Assembly (NCBI RefSeq): GCF_035825295.1
Contig: NZ_JAYMGI010000002.1
Location: forward strand, 6,834,001-6,898,000
Length of the DNA: 64,000 nt
Source of the DNA: Actinacidiphila sp. DG2A-62
GTDB taxonomy: Bacteria; Actinomycetota; Actinomycetes; Streptomycetales; Streptomycetaceae
Reading direction: 5' to 3'
The number at the start of each line of letters is the position of its first letter. Position 1 is the first letter of the stretch. Both the position numbers and the translations under genes were made by a program. Positions 8,721-17,213 of the stretch are shown one piece after another. The notes under the pieces were generated by a model. That model searched no databases. It was not told where the DNA came from and saw nothing but the letters and a program-made list of their open reading frames with translations.

Positions 8721-8756
8721 GGGCCGCCCGCCCCCGGGCTGCGGGGCGGGCGGCCC
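8721..8756. terminator. Bidirectional hairpin terminator
   Basis: A perfect 14-bp stem (GGGCCGCCCGCCCC at 8721-8734, its complement at 8743-8756) with an 8-nt loop. It lies in the 58-bp gap between the convergent DUF3159 and TrkA genes, as expected for a factor-independent actinobacterial terminator without a U tract. Confidence 0.8.
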
Positions 8757-8765
8757 ACCGTCGCC

Positions 8766-9449
8766 TCACTCCTCGCCGGAGTCCGCCCCGTCCTGCACCG
8801 ACAGCAGGTCCTCCAGCTGCTCCTCGCGGTGCGGCGCGGCCACGAACAGCAGCTCGTCGCCGGCCTCCAGCGCGTCGTCCCGGGACGGGGTGAGCACCCG
8901 GTTCCCGCGGATGATGGTCACCAGGGAGGTGTCGGTCGGCCACTCCACGTCGCCGACGCGGGTGCCGACCAGCACCGCCTCCTGCGGCAGCGTCAGCTCC
9001 ACCAGGTTGGCGTCGCCCTGGCTGAAGCGCAGCAGCCGGACCAGGTCGCCGACACTCACCGCCTCCTCGACCAGCGCCGACATCAGACGCGGCGTCGACA
9101 CCGCGACGTCCACGCCCCAGGACTCGTTGAACAGCCACTCGTTCTTCGGGTTGTTGACGCGGGCGACCACCCGCGGCACCCCGTACTCGGTCTTGGCCAG
9201 CAGCGACACGACCAGGTTGACCTTGTCGTCGCCGGTGGCCGCGATCACCACGTTGCAGCGGTGCAGCGCCGCCTCGTCGAGCGAGGTGATCTCGCAGGCG
9301 TCGGCGAGCAGCCACTCGGCCTGCGGCACCCGCTCCACCGAGATCGACGTCGGGTTCTTGTCGACGAGCAGCACCTCGTGCCCGTTCTCCAGCAGCTCGC
9401 CCGCGATCGAACGCCCGACCGCGCCGGCCCCGGCGATGGCGACCCTCAT
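8766..9449 (-). CDS. TrkA-family potassium uptake regulator, second subunit (CeoC-like)
   Basis: A 227-residue RCK protein. The N-terminal Rossmann domain carries GAGAVGRSIAGELLENGHEV and an acidic residue ending beta-2 (LLVDKN), as in NAD(H)-binding RCK domains. A C-terminal RCK_C domain follows (LPQEAVLVGTRVGDVEWP, DELLFVAAP). It gates or regulates K+ transport according to nucleotide binding. The ATG at 9449 overlaps the upstream TrkA gene by 4 nt (ATGA) and has a GAGGAGG ribosome site. The longer open frame to 9701 runs into that gene and is not used. Two adjacent TrkA genes resemble the CeoB/CeoC pair of mycobacteria. Confidence 0.9.
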   Translation of the reverse strand: MRVAIAGAGAVGRSIAGELLENGHEVLLVDKNPTSISVERVPQAEWLLADACEITSLDEAALHRCNVVIAATGDDKVNLVVSLLAKTEYGVPRVVARVNNPKNEWLFNESWGVDVAVSTPRLMSALVEEAVSVGDLVRLLRFSQGDANLVELTLPQEAVLVGTRVGDVEWPTDTSLVTIIRGNRVLTPSRDDALEAGDELLFVAAPHREEQLEDLLSVQDGADSGEE

Positions 9450-10114
9450 GAGCGAGCCTCCTCGGGACCCTTGGCGAACGCCGCCTCGACGTCGGCGACC
9501 GCGTCGGAGCGCATCATCACGTGCACCAGGTCGCCCTCCTGCAGCACCGTCTGCGAGGTCGGCAGCATCGCCTCGCCGAGCCGGGTGAGAAAGGCCACAC
9601 GGACCCCGGTCTCGTCCTGCAGGGTGCTGATCTTGTGCCCGATCCAGGCCGGGGAGGTGTGCACCTCGGCCAGCTGCACCCCGCCGCTGGGGTCGCGCCA
9701 CAGCGGCTCGGCGCCGGACGGCAGCAGCCGGCGCAGCATCTGGTCGGCGGTCCAGCGGACGGTGGCCACCGTCGGGATGCCCAGGCGCTGGTAGACCTCG
9801 GCGCGCCGGGGGTCGTAGATCCGCGCCACCACGTTCTCGATGCCGAACATCTCACGGGCCACCCGGGCCGCGATGATGTTCGAGTTGTCACCGCTGCTGA
9901 CCGCGGCGAACGCGCCCGCCTCCTCGATTCCGGCCTCGCGCAGCGTGTCCTGGTCGAACCCGACTCCGGTCACCCGGCGCCCGGCGAACCCGGAACCCAG
10001 GCGGCGGAAGGCCGTCTGGTCCTGGTCGACCACCGCGACCGTATGACCTTGCTGTTCGAGGGAGTGCGCGAGGGTGGAACCCACCCGCCCGCATCCCATA
10101 ATCACGACGTGCAC
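9446..10114 (-). CDS. TrkA-family potassium uptake regulator, first subunit (CeoB-like)
   Basis: A 222-residue RCK protein starting at GTG 10114 (MHVVIMGCGRVGSTLAHSLE). The Rossmann glycine motif GCGRVGS and the beta-2 acidic residue in VAVVDQD indicate NAD(H) binding; RCK_C follows from about residue 140 (VQLAEVHTSPAWIGHKI). It is the first gene of a two-gene operon with the TrkA paralogue and is divergent from the APC permease gene across a 189-bp shared control region. This suggests that the two RCK proteins control that transporter or a separate Trk channel. Confidence 0.9.
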   Translation of the reverse strand: MHVVIMGCGRVGSTLAHSLEQQGHTVAVVDQDQTAFRRLGSGFAGRRVTGVGFDQDTLREAGIEEAGAFAAVSSGDNSNIIAARVAREMFGIENVVARIYDPRRAEVYQRLGIPTVATVRWTADQMLRRLLPSGAEPLWRDPSGGVQLAEVHTSPAWIGHKISTLQDETGVRVAFLTRLGEAMLPTSQTVLQEGDLVHVMMRSDAVADVEAAFAKGPEEARS

Positions 10115-10208
10115 GACCGTCCTTCCGGCTGCCCAACGAACTGCCCACGTGTTTCGGTGTCGGCCTCAAGCGTCTCAGACCGCGGCCAAAGCTACACACG
10201 CGTAGGGC

Positions 10209-10226
10209 GGCGCAGAAGGTTGCGCC
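10209..10226. promoter_or_regulatory. Inverted repeat in the divergent trkA/permease control region
   Basis: GGCGCA-N6-TGCGCC, a perfect 6-bp inverted repeat near the middle of the 189-bp divergent promoter region between the TrkA pair and the APC permease. It is a candidate operator or hairpin. I looked for a c-di-AMP (ydaO) riboswitch, which controls kimA in Bacillus, and did not recognise one. Confidence 0.35.
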
Positions 10227-10303
10227 CGGGCCGCCTCACAAGTTCGCCACACTCGGCGGCACCGGGACCCCCACTCGGATGGACGATCCCTTAACATCGC
10301 GGG

Positions 10304-12364
10304 GTGTCCAAACTGACCGACCTGCCGAAACGGATCCTCATCGGCCGGGCGCTGCGCAGCGACAAGCTCGGGGAGACGCTGCTCCCCAAACGCCTCGCCC
10401 TACCCGTTTTCGCGTCGGACCCGCTGTCCTCGGTGGCATATGCGCCGGGCGAGGTGCTGCTCGTACTGTCCATCGCCGGAGCGTCGGCCTACCACTACAG
10501 CCCGTGGATCGCGGTGGCGGTCGTGGTGCTGATGTTCACGGTCGTGGCCTCCTACCGGCAGAACGTCCACGCCTATCCCTCCGGCGGCGGGGACTACGAG
10601 GTCGCCACCACCAACCTGGGCGCCAAGGCCGGCCTGACCGTCGCCAGCGCCCTGATGGTCGACTACGTGCTGACGGTGGCGGTGTCCGTCGCCTCCGGCA
10701 TCGAGAACCTGGGCTCGGCGGTGCCGTTCTTCGCCACCCACAAGGTCCTCGGCGCGGTCGGCACCATCGTCGTCCTCATGCTGATGAACCTGCGCGGTGT
10801 GCGGGAGTCGGGCACCATCTTCGCGATCCCCACCTACGCCTTCGTCTTCGGCGTCTTCTGCATGATCGGCTGGGGCGTCATCCGGATCGCCGCCGGCCAC
10901 GACATGCACGCACCCACCGCCGGCTACACCGTGCACGCGGAGTCCTCCGGCATCGGCGGCTTCGCATTGGTCTTCCTGCTGCTGCGGGCCTTCTCTTCCG
11001 GTTGCGCGGCGCTCACCGGCGTCGAGGCCATCAGCAACGGCGTGCCCGCCTTCCGCAAGCCCAAGTCGAAGAACGCCGCGACGACGCTGGCGCTGATGGG
11101 CCTGCTGGCGGTCACCATGTTCTGCGGCATCGTCGCGCTGGCCATGGACACCCATGTGCGGATGGCCGAGAACCCGGCGACCGACCTGCTGAAGAACGGC
11201 CGGCCGATCGGCTCCGGCTACACCCAGGACCCGGTCATCGCCCAGGTCGCCGAGGCGGTCTTCGGACACAACTCGATCCCCTTCATCTACCTGGCCTCCG
11301 TCACCGCGCTCGTGCTGTTCCTCGCGGCCAACACCGCGTACAACGGCTTCCCGGTGCTCGGCTCGATCCTGGCCCAGGACCGCTACCTGCCGCGCCAGCT
11401 GCACACCCGCGGCGACCGGCTGACCTTCTCCAACGGCATCGTGCTGCTGGCCGGCTTCGCCTGCGTGCTGGTGTGGATCTACGGCGCGGACTCCACCCGG
11501 CTGATCCAGCTCTACATCGTCGGCGTCTTCGTCTCCTTCACCCTCAGCCAGACCGGCATGGTCCGGCACTGGAACCGCCACCTGGCCACCGAGACCGACC
11601 AGAACAAGCGCCGCCACATGATCCGCTCCCGCGCGATCAACACCTTCGGCGCCTTCTTCACCGGCCTGGTCCTGGTCATCGTGCTGCTCACCAAGTTCAC
11701 CCACGGCGCCTGGGTCGCCGTCGTCGGCATGGTCGTCTTCTTCGCCACGATGACCGCGATCCGCCGCCACTACACGCGGGTGTCGGAGGAGATCGCCGCC
11801 GACGACGAACCCGGCGAGGACTTCGTACGCCCCTCCCGCGTGCACTCGATCGTGCTGGTCTCCCGGCTGCACAAGCCCACCCTGCGGGCCCTGTCCTACG
11901 CCAAGCTGATGCGCTCGGACTCCCTGGAGGCGCTCAGCATCAACGTCGACCCCGACGACACCAAGGCCCTCCAGGCCGACTGGCAGCGCTACGGCATCGA
12001 CGTCCCGCTGAAGGTCCTCGACTCGCCCTACCGCGAGATCACCCGGCCCATCATCGACTACGTCAAGGGACTGCGCCGCGACAGCCCCCGCGACGTGGTC
12101 AGCGTCTACATCCCGGAATACGTCGTCGGCCACTGGTACGAACACCTCCTCCACAACCAGAGCGCACTGCGCCTCAAAGGCCGCCTGCTGTTCACCCCCG
12201 GCGTCATGGTCACCTCCGTGCCCTGGCAGCTGGAGTCCTCCGAACTGGCCAAGGCCCGGGCCCGCCGCCGCGCCGACTGGAACGCCCCGGGCTCCATCCG
12301 CCGCGGCCCCGTCGGCCCGCCCCGCCCCAGCACCCGCGAGCGCAGCTCCTCCGGCCCCACGTAA
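10304..12364 (+). CDS. APC-superfamily permease, KimA/YdaO-like potassium importer
   Basis: A 686-residue membrane protein with about 12 helices in residues 25-480 and a cytoplasmic C-terminal domain (residues 500-686). The start of TM1, ALPVFASDPLSSVAYAPGE, and the segments YPSGGGDYEVATTNLG and SSGCAALTGVEAISNGVP match the APC transporters annotated in actinobacteria and related to KimA, the high-affinity K+/H+ symporter. The C-terminal domain (VHSIVLVSRLHKPTLRALSY) resembles the region that binds c-di-AMP in KimA. Start is GTG 10304, divergent from the TrkA pair, which supports potassium as substrate. A general amino-acid permease role is less likely but not excluded. Confidence 0.85.
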   Translation: MSKLTDLPKRILIGRALRSDKLGETLLPKRLALPVFASDPLSSVAYAPGEVLLVLSIAGASAYHYSPWIAVAVVVLMFTVVASYRQNVHAYPSGGGDYEVATTNLGAKAGLTVASALMVDYVLTVAVSVASGIENLGSAVPFFATHKVLGAVGTIVVLMLMNLRGVRESGTIFAIPTYAFVFGVFCMIGWGVIRIAAGHDMHAPTAGYTVHAESSGIGGFALVFLLLRAFSSGCAALTGVEAISNGVPAFRKPKSKNAATTLALMGLLAVTMFCGIVALAMDTHVRMAENPATDLLKNGRPIGSGYTQDPVIAQVAEAVFGHNSIPFIYLASVTALVLFLAANTAYNGFPVLGSILAQDRYLPRQLHTRGDRLTFSNGIVLLAGFACVLVWIYGADSTRLIQLYIVGVFVSFTLSQTGMVRHWNRHLATETDQNKRRHMIRSRAINTFGAFFTGLVLVIVLLTKFTHGAWVAVVGMVVFFATMTAIRRHYTRVSEEIAADDEPGEDFVRPSRVHSIVLVSRLHKPTLRALSYAKLMRSDSLEALSINVDPDDTKALQADWQRYGIDVPLKVLDSPYREITRPIIDYVKGLRRDSPRDVVSVYIPEYVVGHWYEHLLHNQSALRLKGRLLFTPGVMVTSVPWQLESSELAKARARRRADWNAPGSIRRGPVGPPRPSTRERSSSGPT

Positions 12365-12570
12365 CCCGCGCCGCCGCCAGGCCCGGACCGCCGGCGGGCG
12401 GGCGGAGACGGGCGACCGTCCGCGGGCCCGGCGGCGGCCCGCGGGCACGTAGACTCGAAGGCCGACCCCGCCGCGCCCCGGCCGCCCGCCCTCCGGCCGA
12501 CGGCCGCGTCCCGCGCCGGGCGCCGACCGACCCCGCGCCCCGCCCGCCCCAGCCCAGGAGCAGCCGCACC

Positions 12571-13940
12571 ATGCAGACCGAACCCGCCCCCTCGCTGATC
12601 GGCCGCGAGTACGAGGTCGAGGTGGGGCCGGTCGCCCACGGCGGCCACTGCGTCGCGCGCACCGACGCCGGCCAGGTGCTCTTCGTCCGGCACGCGCTGC
12701 CGGGCGAGCGGGTCGTCGCCCGCGTCACCGAGGGCGAGCAGGGCGCCCGCTTCCTGCGGGCCGACGCGGTGGAGGTGCTCACCGCCTCCAAGGACCGGGT
12801 CGACCCTCCCTGCCCCTTCTCCGGGCCGGGCCGCTGCGGCGGCTGCGACTGGCAGCACGCCGCGCCCGGCGCCCAGCGCCGGCTGAAGGCCGCGGTCGTC
12901 GCCGAGCAGCTGCGGCGGCTGGCCGGCCTCGACCCCGAGCAGGTCGGCTGGGACGGCACGGTCGAGCCGGCCCCGGGGACAAGGTCGCCAAGGGCGAGGT
13001 GCCGGCCTGGCGGACCCGGGTGCAGTACGCGATCGACCCCCAGAGCCGCGCGGGCCTGCGCCGCCACCGCTCGCACGAGGTCGAGGTCGTCGACCGCTGC
13101 CTGATCGCCGCGCCCGGTGTCAGCGAACTCGGCGTCGAGTCCAGGACCTGGCCGCAGATCGCCACCGTCGAGGCCATCGCCGCCACCGGCTCCGGGGACC
13201 GGCAGGTCGTGCTGACGCCGCGCCCCGGCGGCCGGCTGCCCATCGTGGAGCTGGACCGCCCGGTCTCCGTGCAGCGCATCGGCGAACGCGACCACGCGGT
13301 GCACCGCGTCCACGGCCGCCCCTTCGTCCGCGAGCGCGCCGCCGGCCGCACCTGGCGGGTGGGCGACGGCGGCTTCTGGCAGGTCCACCCGAAGGCGGCC
13401 GACCTCCTGGTGGACGCCGTCATGCGCGGACTGATGCCCCGCAAGGGCGACATGGCACTCGACCTGTACTGCGGCGTCGGCCTGTTCGCTGGAGCACTGG
13501 CCGAACGGGTCGGCGACAAGGGCGCGGTCCTCGGCATCGAGTCGGCCAAGCGGGCTGTCGAGGACGCCCGGCACAACCTCCAGGATCTGGAGCGCGTCCG
13601 GATCGAGCAGGGCAAGGTCGAGCAGGTGCTGCCCCGCACCGGCATCACCGAGGCCGACCTCGTGGTCCTCGACCCACCGCGGGCCAGCGCCGGCCACGCC
13701 GTCGTCCGCCGCGTCGCCTCCCTCGACGCCCGCAGGATCGCCTACGTCGCCTGCGATCCGGCCGCGCTCGCCCGCGACCTCGCCTGGTTCGCCGAGGAGG
13801 GCTACCGCCCCGTCACGCTCCGCGCCTTCGACCTCTTCCCCTTCACCCACCACGTGGAGTGCGTCGCCATTCTCGCTCCGGCCGGGAAGTCCGCGACCTC
13901 GACGTCCGCGACCGCGACGTCCGCCGCCGGGTCCGCCTGA
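12571..13940 (+). CDS. TRAM-domain 23S rRNA (uracil-5)-methyltransferase, RlmD/RumA-like, frameshifted
   Basis: SAM-dependent rRNA m5U methyltransferase. It has a TRAM domain (GREYEVEVGPVAHGGHCVAR), an iron-sulfur Cys motif (CPFSGPGRCGGC) and a fourth Cys in VVDRCLIA. The Rossmann domain has DLYCGVGLFAGALAERVG and ends with catalytic Cys in YVACDPAALARDL. ATG 12571 has AGGAG 10 nt upstream. The frame breaks after VEPAPG: adding one G to the run 12975-12978 restores DKVAKGEVPAWRTRVQY and a 456-residue protein, the normal family length. As read, the first half runs into a nonsense tail ending at 13104. The Ser/Thr/Ala-rich end of the protein is low complexity. Confidence 0.9.
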
Positions 13941-14351
13941 TCCCGCGCCCGGGCACCACCCCCTTCCTGTTCGCCTCGTCTCCGCTCGTTCGTCTCCGCT
14001 TGCCGTACCGTCCGCGCGCCCGCGCCGTGCCGCGTACGCTGTGCCGTTCACGCCGCGTGCGCACGTTCCGTGCTGTGACCGTGCCGCTCGGTCACGTGCT
14101 GTCAGCGTACGCGGAACGGCCTCCGGCCCGGTTTCCGGCCTGTGGATAACTCGTATCCGGCCAGGTCGGAGGGGGTGGGGACGGTCGACGGGCCGGATCG
14201 AGAGCGCGGACGGATCGGTCGGGACGGTCCGGTCTGCGCGGTTCGGCGCGGTTCGGCGCGAATCGGCCCGGGGCGGTCGGATCGGCGCGGGTCGGCGCGG
14301 GTCCGGCGCGGATCGGCTCAACCGGGAGGGACCGGGCCGGACCGGCCGGCC
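13941..14351. other. Intergenic region with a DnaA-box-like site and GC-rich repeats
   Basis: About 410 bp between the convergent methyltransferase and DUF1697 genes. No gene is supported. It contains a TGTGGATAA site (14141-14149) and, from about 14195 to 14325, imperfect repeats of CGGATCGG, CGGTTCGGCG and GGCGCGGGTC. The repeats lie just beyond the 3' end of DUF1697 and may act as a diffuse termination zone. Confidence 0.5.
14141..14149 (-). promoter_or_regulatory. DnaA box (TTATCCACA on the minus strand)
   Basis: A perfect match to the classical 9-mer DnaA box, reading TTATCCACA on the minus strand. It is intergenic and isolated, with two actinobacterial-type boxes about 2.5 kb away at 16615-16641. 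Binding is inferred from sequence only. Confidence 0.45.
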
Positions 14352-14915
14352 TCAACTCTCGGCGAGGGCGAGCAGCTTCGTGACCGTGTTCCAGTTGCGC
14401 GCGGTCGCGGTCACGCTCAAGCGGCGGTCCGTGAACATCGTGGCCAGCTTCGAGTCGCGGATGCCGTTCGGAAGGTTGACGTACAACACCCGCTCGCCCG
14501 CGGCGAACGCGTCCGGCGCGTAGGCGGCCGGGTCGATCGCGGCCAGCCGCTCGGGCGGCGGCGCCGCGGAGAGGAAGACGACGAGGAAGCGAGCCCCGTC
14601 GATCCCCTCCATCGGGAACGGGTTCGCCTCGACCACCCGGCGAAGCTCCGGCGCCGACCGGACCAGGCACGACAGCGTCAGCCCCAACTCCTCGGCCAGC
14701 GCCTGCTCCAGCGCCGATGCGAGCTGCCGCGTGTCCTGCTCGGTGTGGCGGAAGACGGCGTTGCCGCTCTGCAGATGGGTGCGCACGTCCGTGCCGCCGA
14801 TCCGTGCGATCAGCTCGCGCAGCGTCTGCATCGGAACCTTGTTCCTGCCGCCGACGTTGATGCCCCGCAGCAGCGCGACGCAGCTCGTACCGGTGGTGCC
14901 CGTGGTCGTCGTCAC
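14352..14915 (-). CDS. DUF1697 domain-containing protein
   Basis: A 187-residue soluble protein. CVALLRGINVGGRNKVPM at residues 12-29 is the signature of DUF1697, followed by THLQSGNAVF and NPFP(M). The C-terminal LYVNLPNGIRDSKL and ARNWNTVTKLLAL are also typical. The family is widespread, structurally alpha/beta, and has no established reaction. Start is GTG 14915 (MTTTTGTTG). It is divergent from the ATPase gene with a 129-bp gap. Confidence 0.93.
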   Translation of the reverse strand: MTTTTGTTGTSCVALLRGINVGGRNKVPMQTLRELIARIGGTDVRTHLQSGNAVFRHTEQDTRQLASALEQALAEELGLTLSCLVRSAPELRRVVEANPFPMEGIDGARFLVVFLSAAPPPERLAAIDPAAYAPDAFAAGERVLYVNLPNGIRDSKLATMFTDRRLSVTATARNWNTVTKLLALAES

Positions 14916-15044
14916 GGCGACACGCTACTTGCCCCGCGCCCCTTCTCCAGCAACCCGGCAAATCATGCGCGTTGTCCTTCTTTCGAAGGACGGCGGGACC
15001 GAGTGAACGGTTCGCCACCTCCGGGGCTGGCTACGTTCGCCGCC

Positions 15045-16259
15045 ATGAGCACCAGGCACCACCGGCCCCTCGTCACCGAACTGCGGCTGTCGGCCTTCAA
15101 ATCGCACCGGGGGGCGACGTTCGGGCTGGGCCCGCTGTCGCTGCTCACCGGTGGTAGCGGCACCGGGAAGTCCAGCGTGCTCGAGGGGCTGGCAGCGCTC
15201 GGCAGACTCGCCTGCGGCGACACGCTCGCCGAGGCCCTCGGGTCCGCGGTGCGCGGCGGCGCCGCCGCGTGCGTGCCGCAGGACGCGGCGGCCGACGCGC
15301 AGGGCCGCCGCGGCTTCCGGATCGGCTGCACTGTGACCGGCCCGGTCGGGCCGGTCCGGCTCGACGTCGCCGTGCAGGTCGAACCCACGCTGCGCATCGT
15401 CGGCGAACGCCTGACCGGCGCCGGCGAGACGCTGCTGACCACGGCGCTGCGCGATCCCTCCCGGTCCACCGTCCAGGCCGCCTGGCACACCGCCGGGGTC
15501 GTCGCCGTCACCCGTGCCCCGCTGCCGGACGACCGGCTGGCGACCGCCCTGCTGCCGCTGCGCGTCGCCGGACGCACCGACGGCCAGCGGCTCGTCCTGG
15601 CGGCGGTCGAACAGGTCGTCGTGGCGCTGCGCGGGGTCTTCCCCGTCTCGCCCCGGCCCGATCAGATGCGTGCCCCGGTCCCGGTCGGCGACGGGCGGCT
15701 GCGCAGCGCGTGCGACAACCTGTCCGCCGTGCTCGCCAGGACCGAAGGAGAGTGCAGTATCCGGCACGGCATGCTCGTGCACGCCGTACGTGCGGTGTGC
15801 AGCGGGCCGGTTGAGGGCCTCACCGCGCTGCCCGCCGTCCTTCCCGGCGACGGACGCGGGCCGCTCGCGGACGCGGTGATCGCCGCCGTCGACCGCGGGC
15901 CGCTCGGCGCCCTGCCCATCGACCGGCTCGGCGACGGCGAACTGCGTTTCCTCGCCCTGGCGCTCGTCCTGCTCACCGGCCCCGGCGTGCTCGACGTCGA
16001 CACCAGCACCGAGCTGCTGCCCGCCGGGCAGGTCCTCACCGTCGTCGCCGACGGCCTCGACCTCGGCATGGACCGCAGACAGGCTCGCGAACTGCTGCGC
16101 CTGGCGGGTCTGGCCGCCTCCCGCGGGCACATCCGGCTGCTGGCCACCGTGCAGGACCAGACGTGCGCGGACGGCATGGGCGGGGTGTCCGTCACCGCGC
16201 TCGGCGGCGAGCAGGGCGGCGGAGCCGGACGGCAGGATGAGGTAGACCAGTCGGGGTGA
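15045..16259 (+). CDS. AAA/RecF-like ATP-binding protein
   Basis: A 404-residue P-loop ATPase of the AAA_21/OLD-like ABC group. The N-terminus LRLSAFKSHRGATFGLGPLS is the usual first strand; Walker A is GGSGTGKSS; RLGDGELRFLALALVLL resembles the ABC signature helix. Where Walker B and its catalytic Glu are expected (hhhhDEP), the sequence reads GVLDVDTSTELL, so that element is degenerate and hydrolysis may be impaired. The family includes DNA-repair and anti-phage ATPases. ATG 15045 is used; GTG 15003 is in frame and could be the true start. The stop overlaps the MazG-like gene by 4 nt (GTGA), indicating coupled translation and a joint function. Confidence 0.8.
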   Translation: MSTRHHRPLVTELRLSAFKSHRGATFGLGPLSLLTGGSGTGKSSVLEGLAALGRLACGDTLAEALGSAVRGGAAACVPQDAAADAQGRRGFRIGCTVTGPVGPVRLDVAVQVEPTLRIVGERLTGAGETLLTTALRDPSRSTVQAAWHTAGVVAVTRAPLPDDRLATALLPLRVAGRTDGQRLVLAAVEQVVVALRGVFPVSPRPDQMRAPVPVGDGRLRSACDNLSAVLARTEGECSIRHGMLVHAVRAVCSGPVEGLTALPAVLPGDGRGPLADAVIAAVDRGPLGALPIDRLGDGELRFLALALVLLTGPGVLDVDTSTELLPAGQVLTVVADGLDLGMDRRQARELLRLAGLAASRGHIRLLATVQDQTCADGMGGVSVTALGGEQGGGAGRQDEVDQSG

Positions 16260-16609
16260 CCCGACGACACGACCTCGCCGCGCTCCGGCAGCGGCTGATC
16301 GACTTCGCCGCCGCCCGCGACTGGCGGCCCTTCCACACGCCGAAGAATCTGGCCGCGGCGCTCAGCGTCGAAGCGGCCGAGCTCCTTGAGATCTTCCAGT
16401 GGCTGACCCCCGAGCAGGCCGCGGCGGTCATGGACGACCCGGACTCCGCGCACCGCGTGCGCGACGAAGTCGCCGATGTCCTGGCCTACTTGCTGCAGTT
16501 CTGCGCTGTGCTCGGCGTCGACCCGCTCACCGCGCTCGCGGAGAAGATCGACCGCAACGAGCACCGCTTCCCCCGGCCCGGCGAGCGTCCGGCTCCCTCG
16601 TCCGGGTGA
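16256..16609 (+). CDS. MazG-like nucleotide pyrophosphohydrolase
   Basis: A 117-residue all-helical NTP pyrophosphohydrolase of the MazG-like/dCTPase (RS21-C6) group. Metal-binding residues are in VEAAELLEIFQWL (ExxE) and DEVADVLAYLL (ExxD), the pattern for Mg-dependent hydrolysis of (d)NTPs to monophosphates. WRPFHTPKNLAAALS before the first helix is typical of the subfamily. Start GTG 16256 overlaps the ATPase stop. Such enzymes clean nucleotide pools, and relatives take part in nucleotide-depletion defence. The exact substrate is not predictable. Confidence 0.9.
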   Translation: MTRRHDLAALRQRLIDFAAARDWRPFHTPKNLAAALSVEAAELLEIFQWLTPEQAAAVMDDPDSAHRVRDEVADVLAYLLQFCAVLGVDPLTALAEKIDRNEHRFPRPGERPAPSSG

Positions 16610-16614
16610 CGGAG

Positions 16615-16641
16615 TTGTCCACAATCGCATAGTTGTCCACA
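16615..16641 (+). promoter_or_regulatory. Pair of DnaA boxes (TTGTCCACA twice)
   Basis: Two exact copies of TTGTCCACA, the preferred Streptomyces DnaA box, at 16615-16623 and 16633-16641, in the same orientation and with starts 18 bp apart. They lie 6 nt after the MazG-like stop codon, in the 163-bp gap upstream of the next gene. They may be a DnaA titration or regulatory site; there is no oriC gene context here. Confidence 0.6.
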
Positions 16642-16772
16642 GATCCCCGGCGGGGCCTCCGCGGCCGGCCGAACTCTGTCACGCTGAGTGACATGAGGTC
16701 GACGGCACGAGGCCGTCGCGGCTGGACCCGCCCGCGCGCGTACGCGGGCGGGCACGCGAAAGGGGAGCGGAC

Positions 16773-17180
16773 ATGGACGCGGCACGGCTGGTGGCCGAAG
16801 GCGAGCGGGTGATGCGCGGGACACCGCGCCCCGACCAGGTCATCGCGGAGGCATGGCAGGCATACGAGCTGGCGGAGGCCTTGTGGCGGCTGCTCGGGCA
16901 CACCCCCGACGTGCCGGTCACGGGCGCCGGTCCGCCGCGGGCGGCACGGCTGACCCGGGCCGGCGACCCGGCCGGCACGCTCGGCGCACTGCGGCAGCTG
17001 CTCGGGGACATCGGCGTGGCCCTCGTCGACGCCACCTGCTCGGCCGAGGACGCCTCCGGTTACTGGCTGTGCATCGAGGCGCTCGACGTGGTGGACGAGG
17101 CGAAGGACCTGGTCGACAAGCTGGCACGGGAGCTCGCCCGCGGCGAACCGGAGGAGGGAGGTGACCGGGGAGGCGATTGA
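16773..17180 (+). CDS. Conserved actinobacterial protein, possibly DUF6099
   Basis: A 135-residue, mostly alpha-helical soluble protein. The start MDAARLVAEGERVM and the helical segment WQAYELAEALWRLLGHT, followed by LGALRQLLGDIGVALV and a closing acidic/basic helix (VVDEAKDLVDKLARELARG), resemble small streptomycete proteins that I recall being grouped as DUF6099; this assignment is tentative. ATG 16773 has an AGGGGAG ribosome site. There are no catalytic motifs. The DnaA-box pair lies about 130 bp upstream of its start. Confidence 0.75.
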   Translation: MDAARLVAEGERVMRGTPRPDQVIAEAWQAYELAEALWRLLGHTPDVPVTGAGPPRAARLTRAGDPAGTLGALRQLLGDIGVALVDATCSAEDASGYWLCIEALDVVDEAKDLVDKLARELARGEPEEGGDRGGD

Positions 17181-17213
17181 GGTCCGGCGCGGGCGGCGAG
17201 GCAGGATGGAGGC

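Noticed and set aside
4826-8758. A 1310-codon minus-strand frame
   Set aside because: It is a shadow of the conserved plus-strand genes from the thioesterase to DUF3159, with no recognisable domain.
10115-10303. c-di-AMP (ydaO) riboswitch upstream of the KimA-like permease
   Set aside because: Bacillus kimA has one, so I looked. The 189-bp region is short and GC-rich, and I could not find the conserved paired elements; only a simple palindrome is seen.
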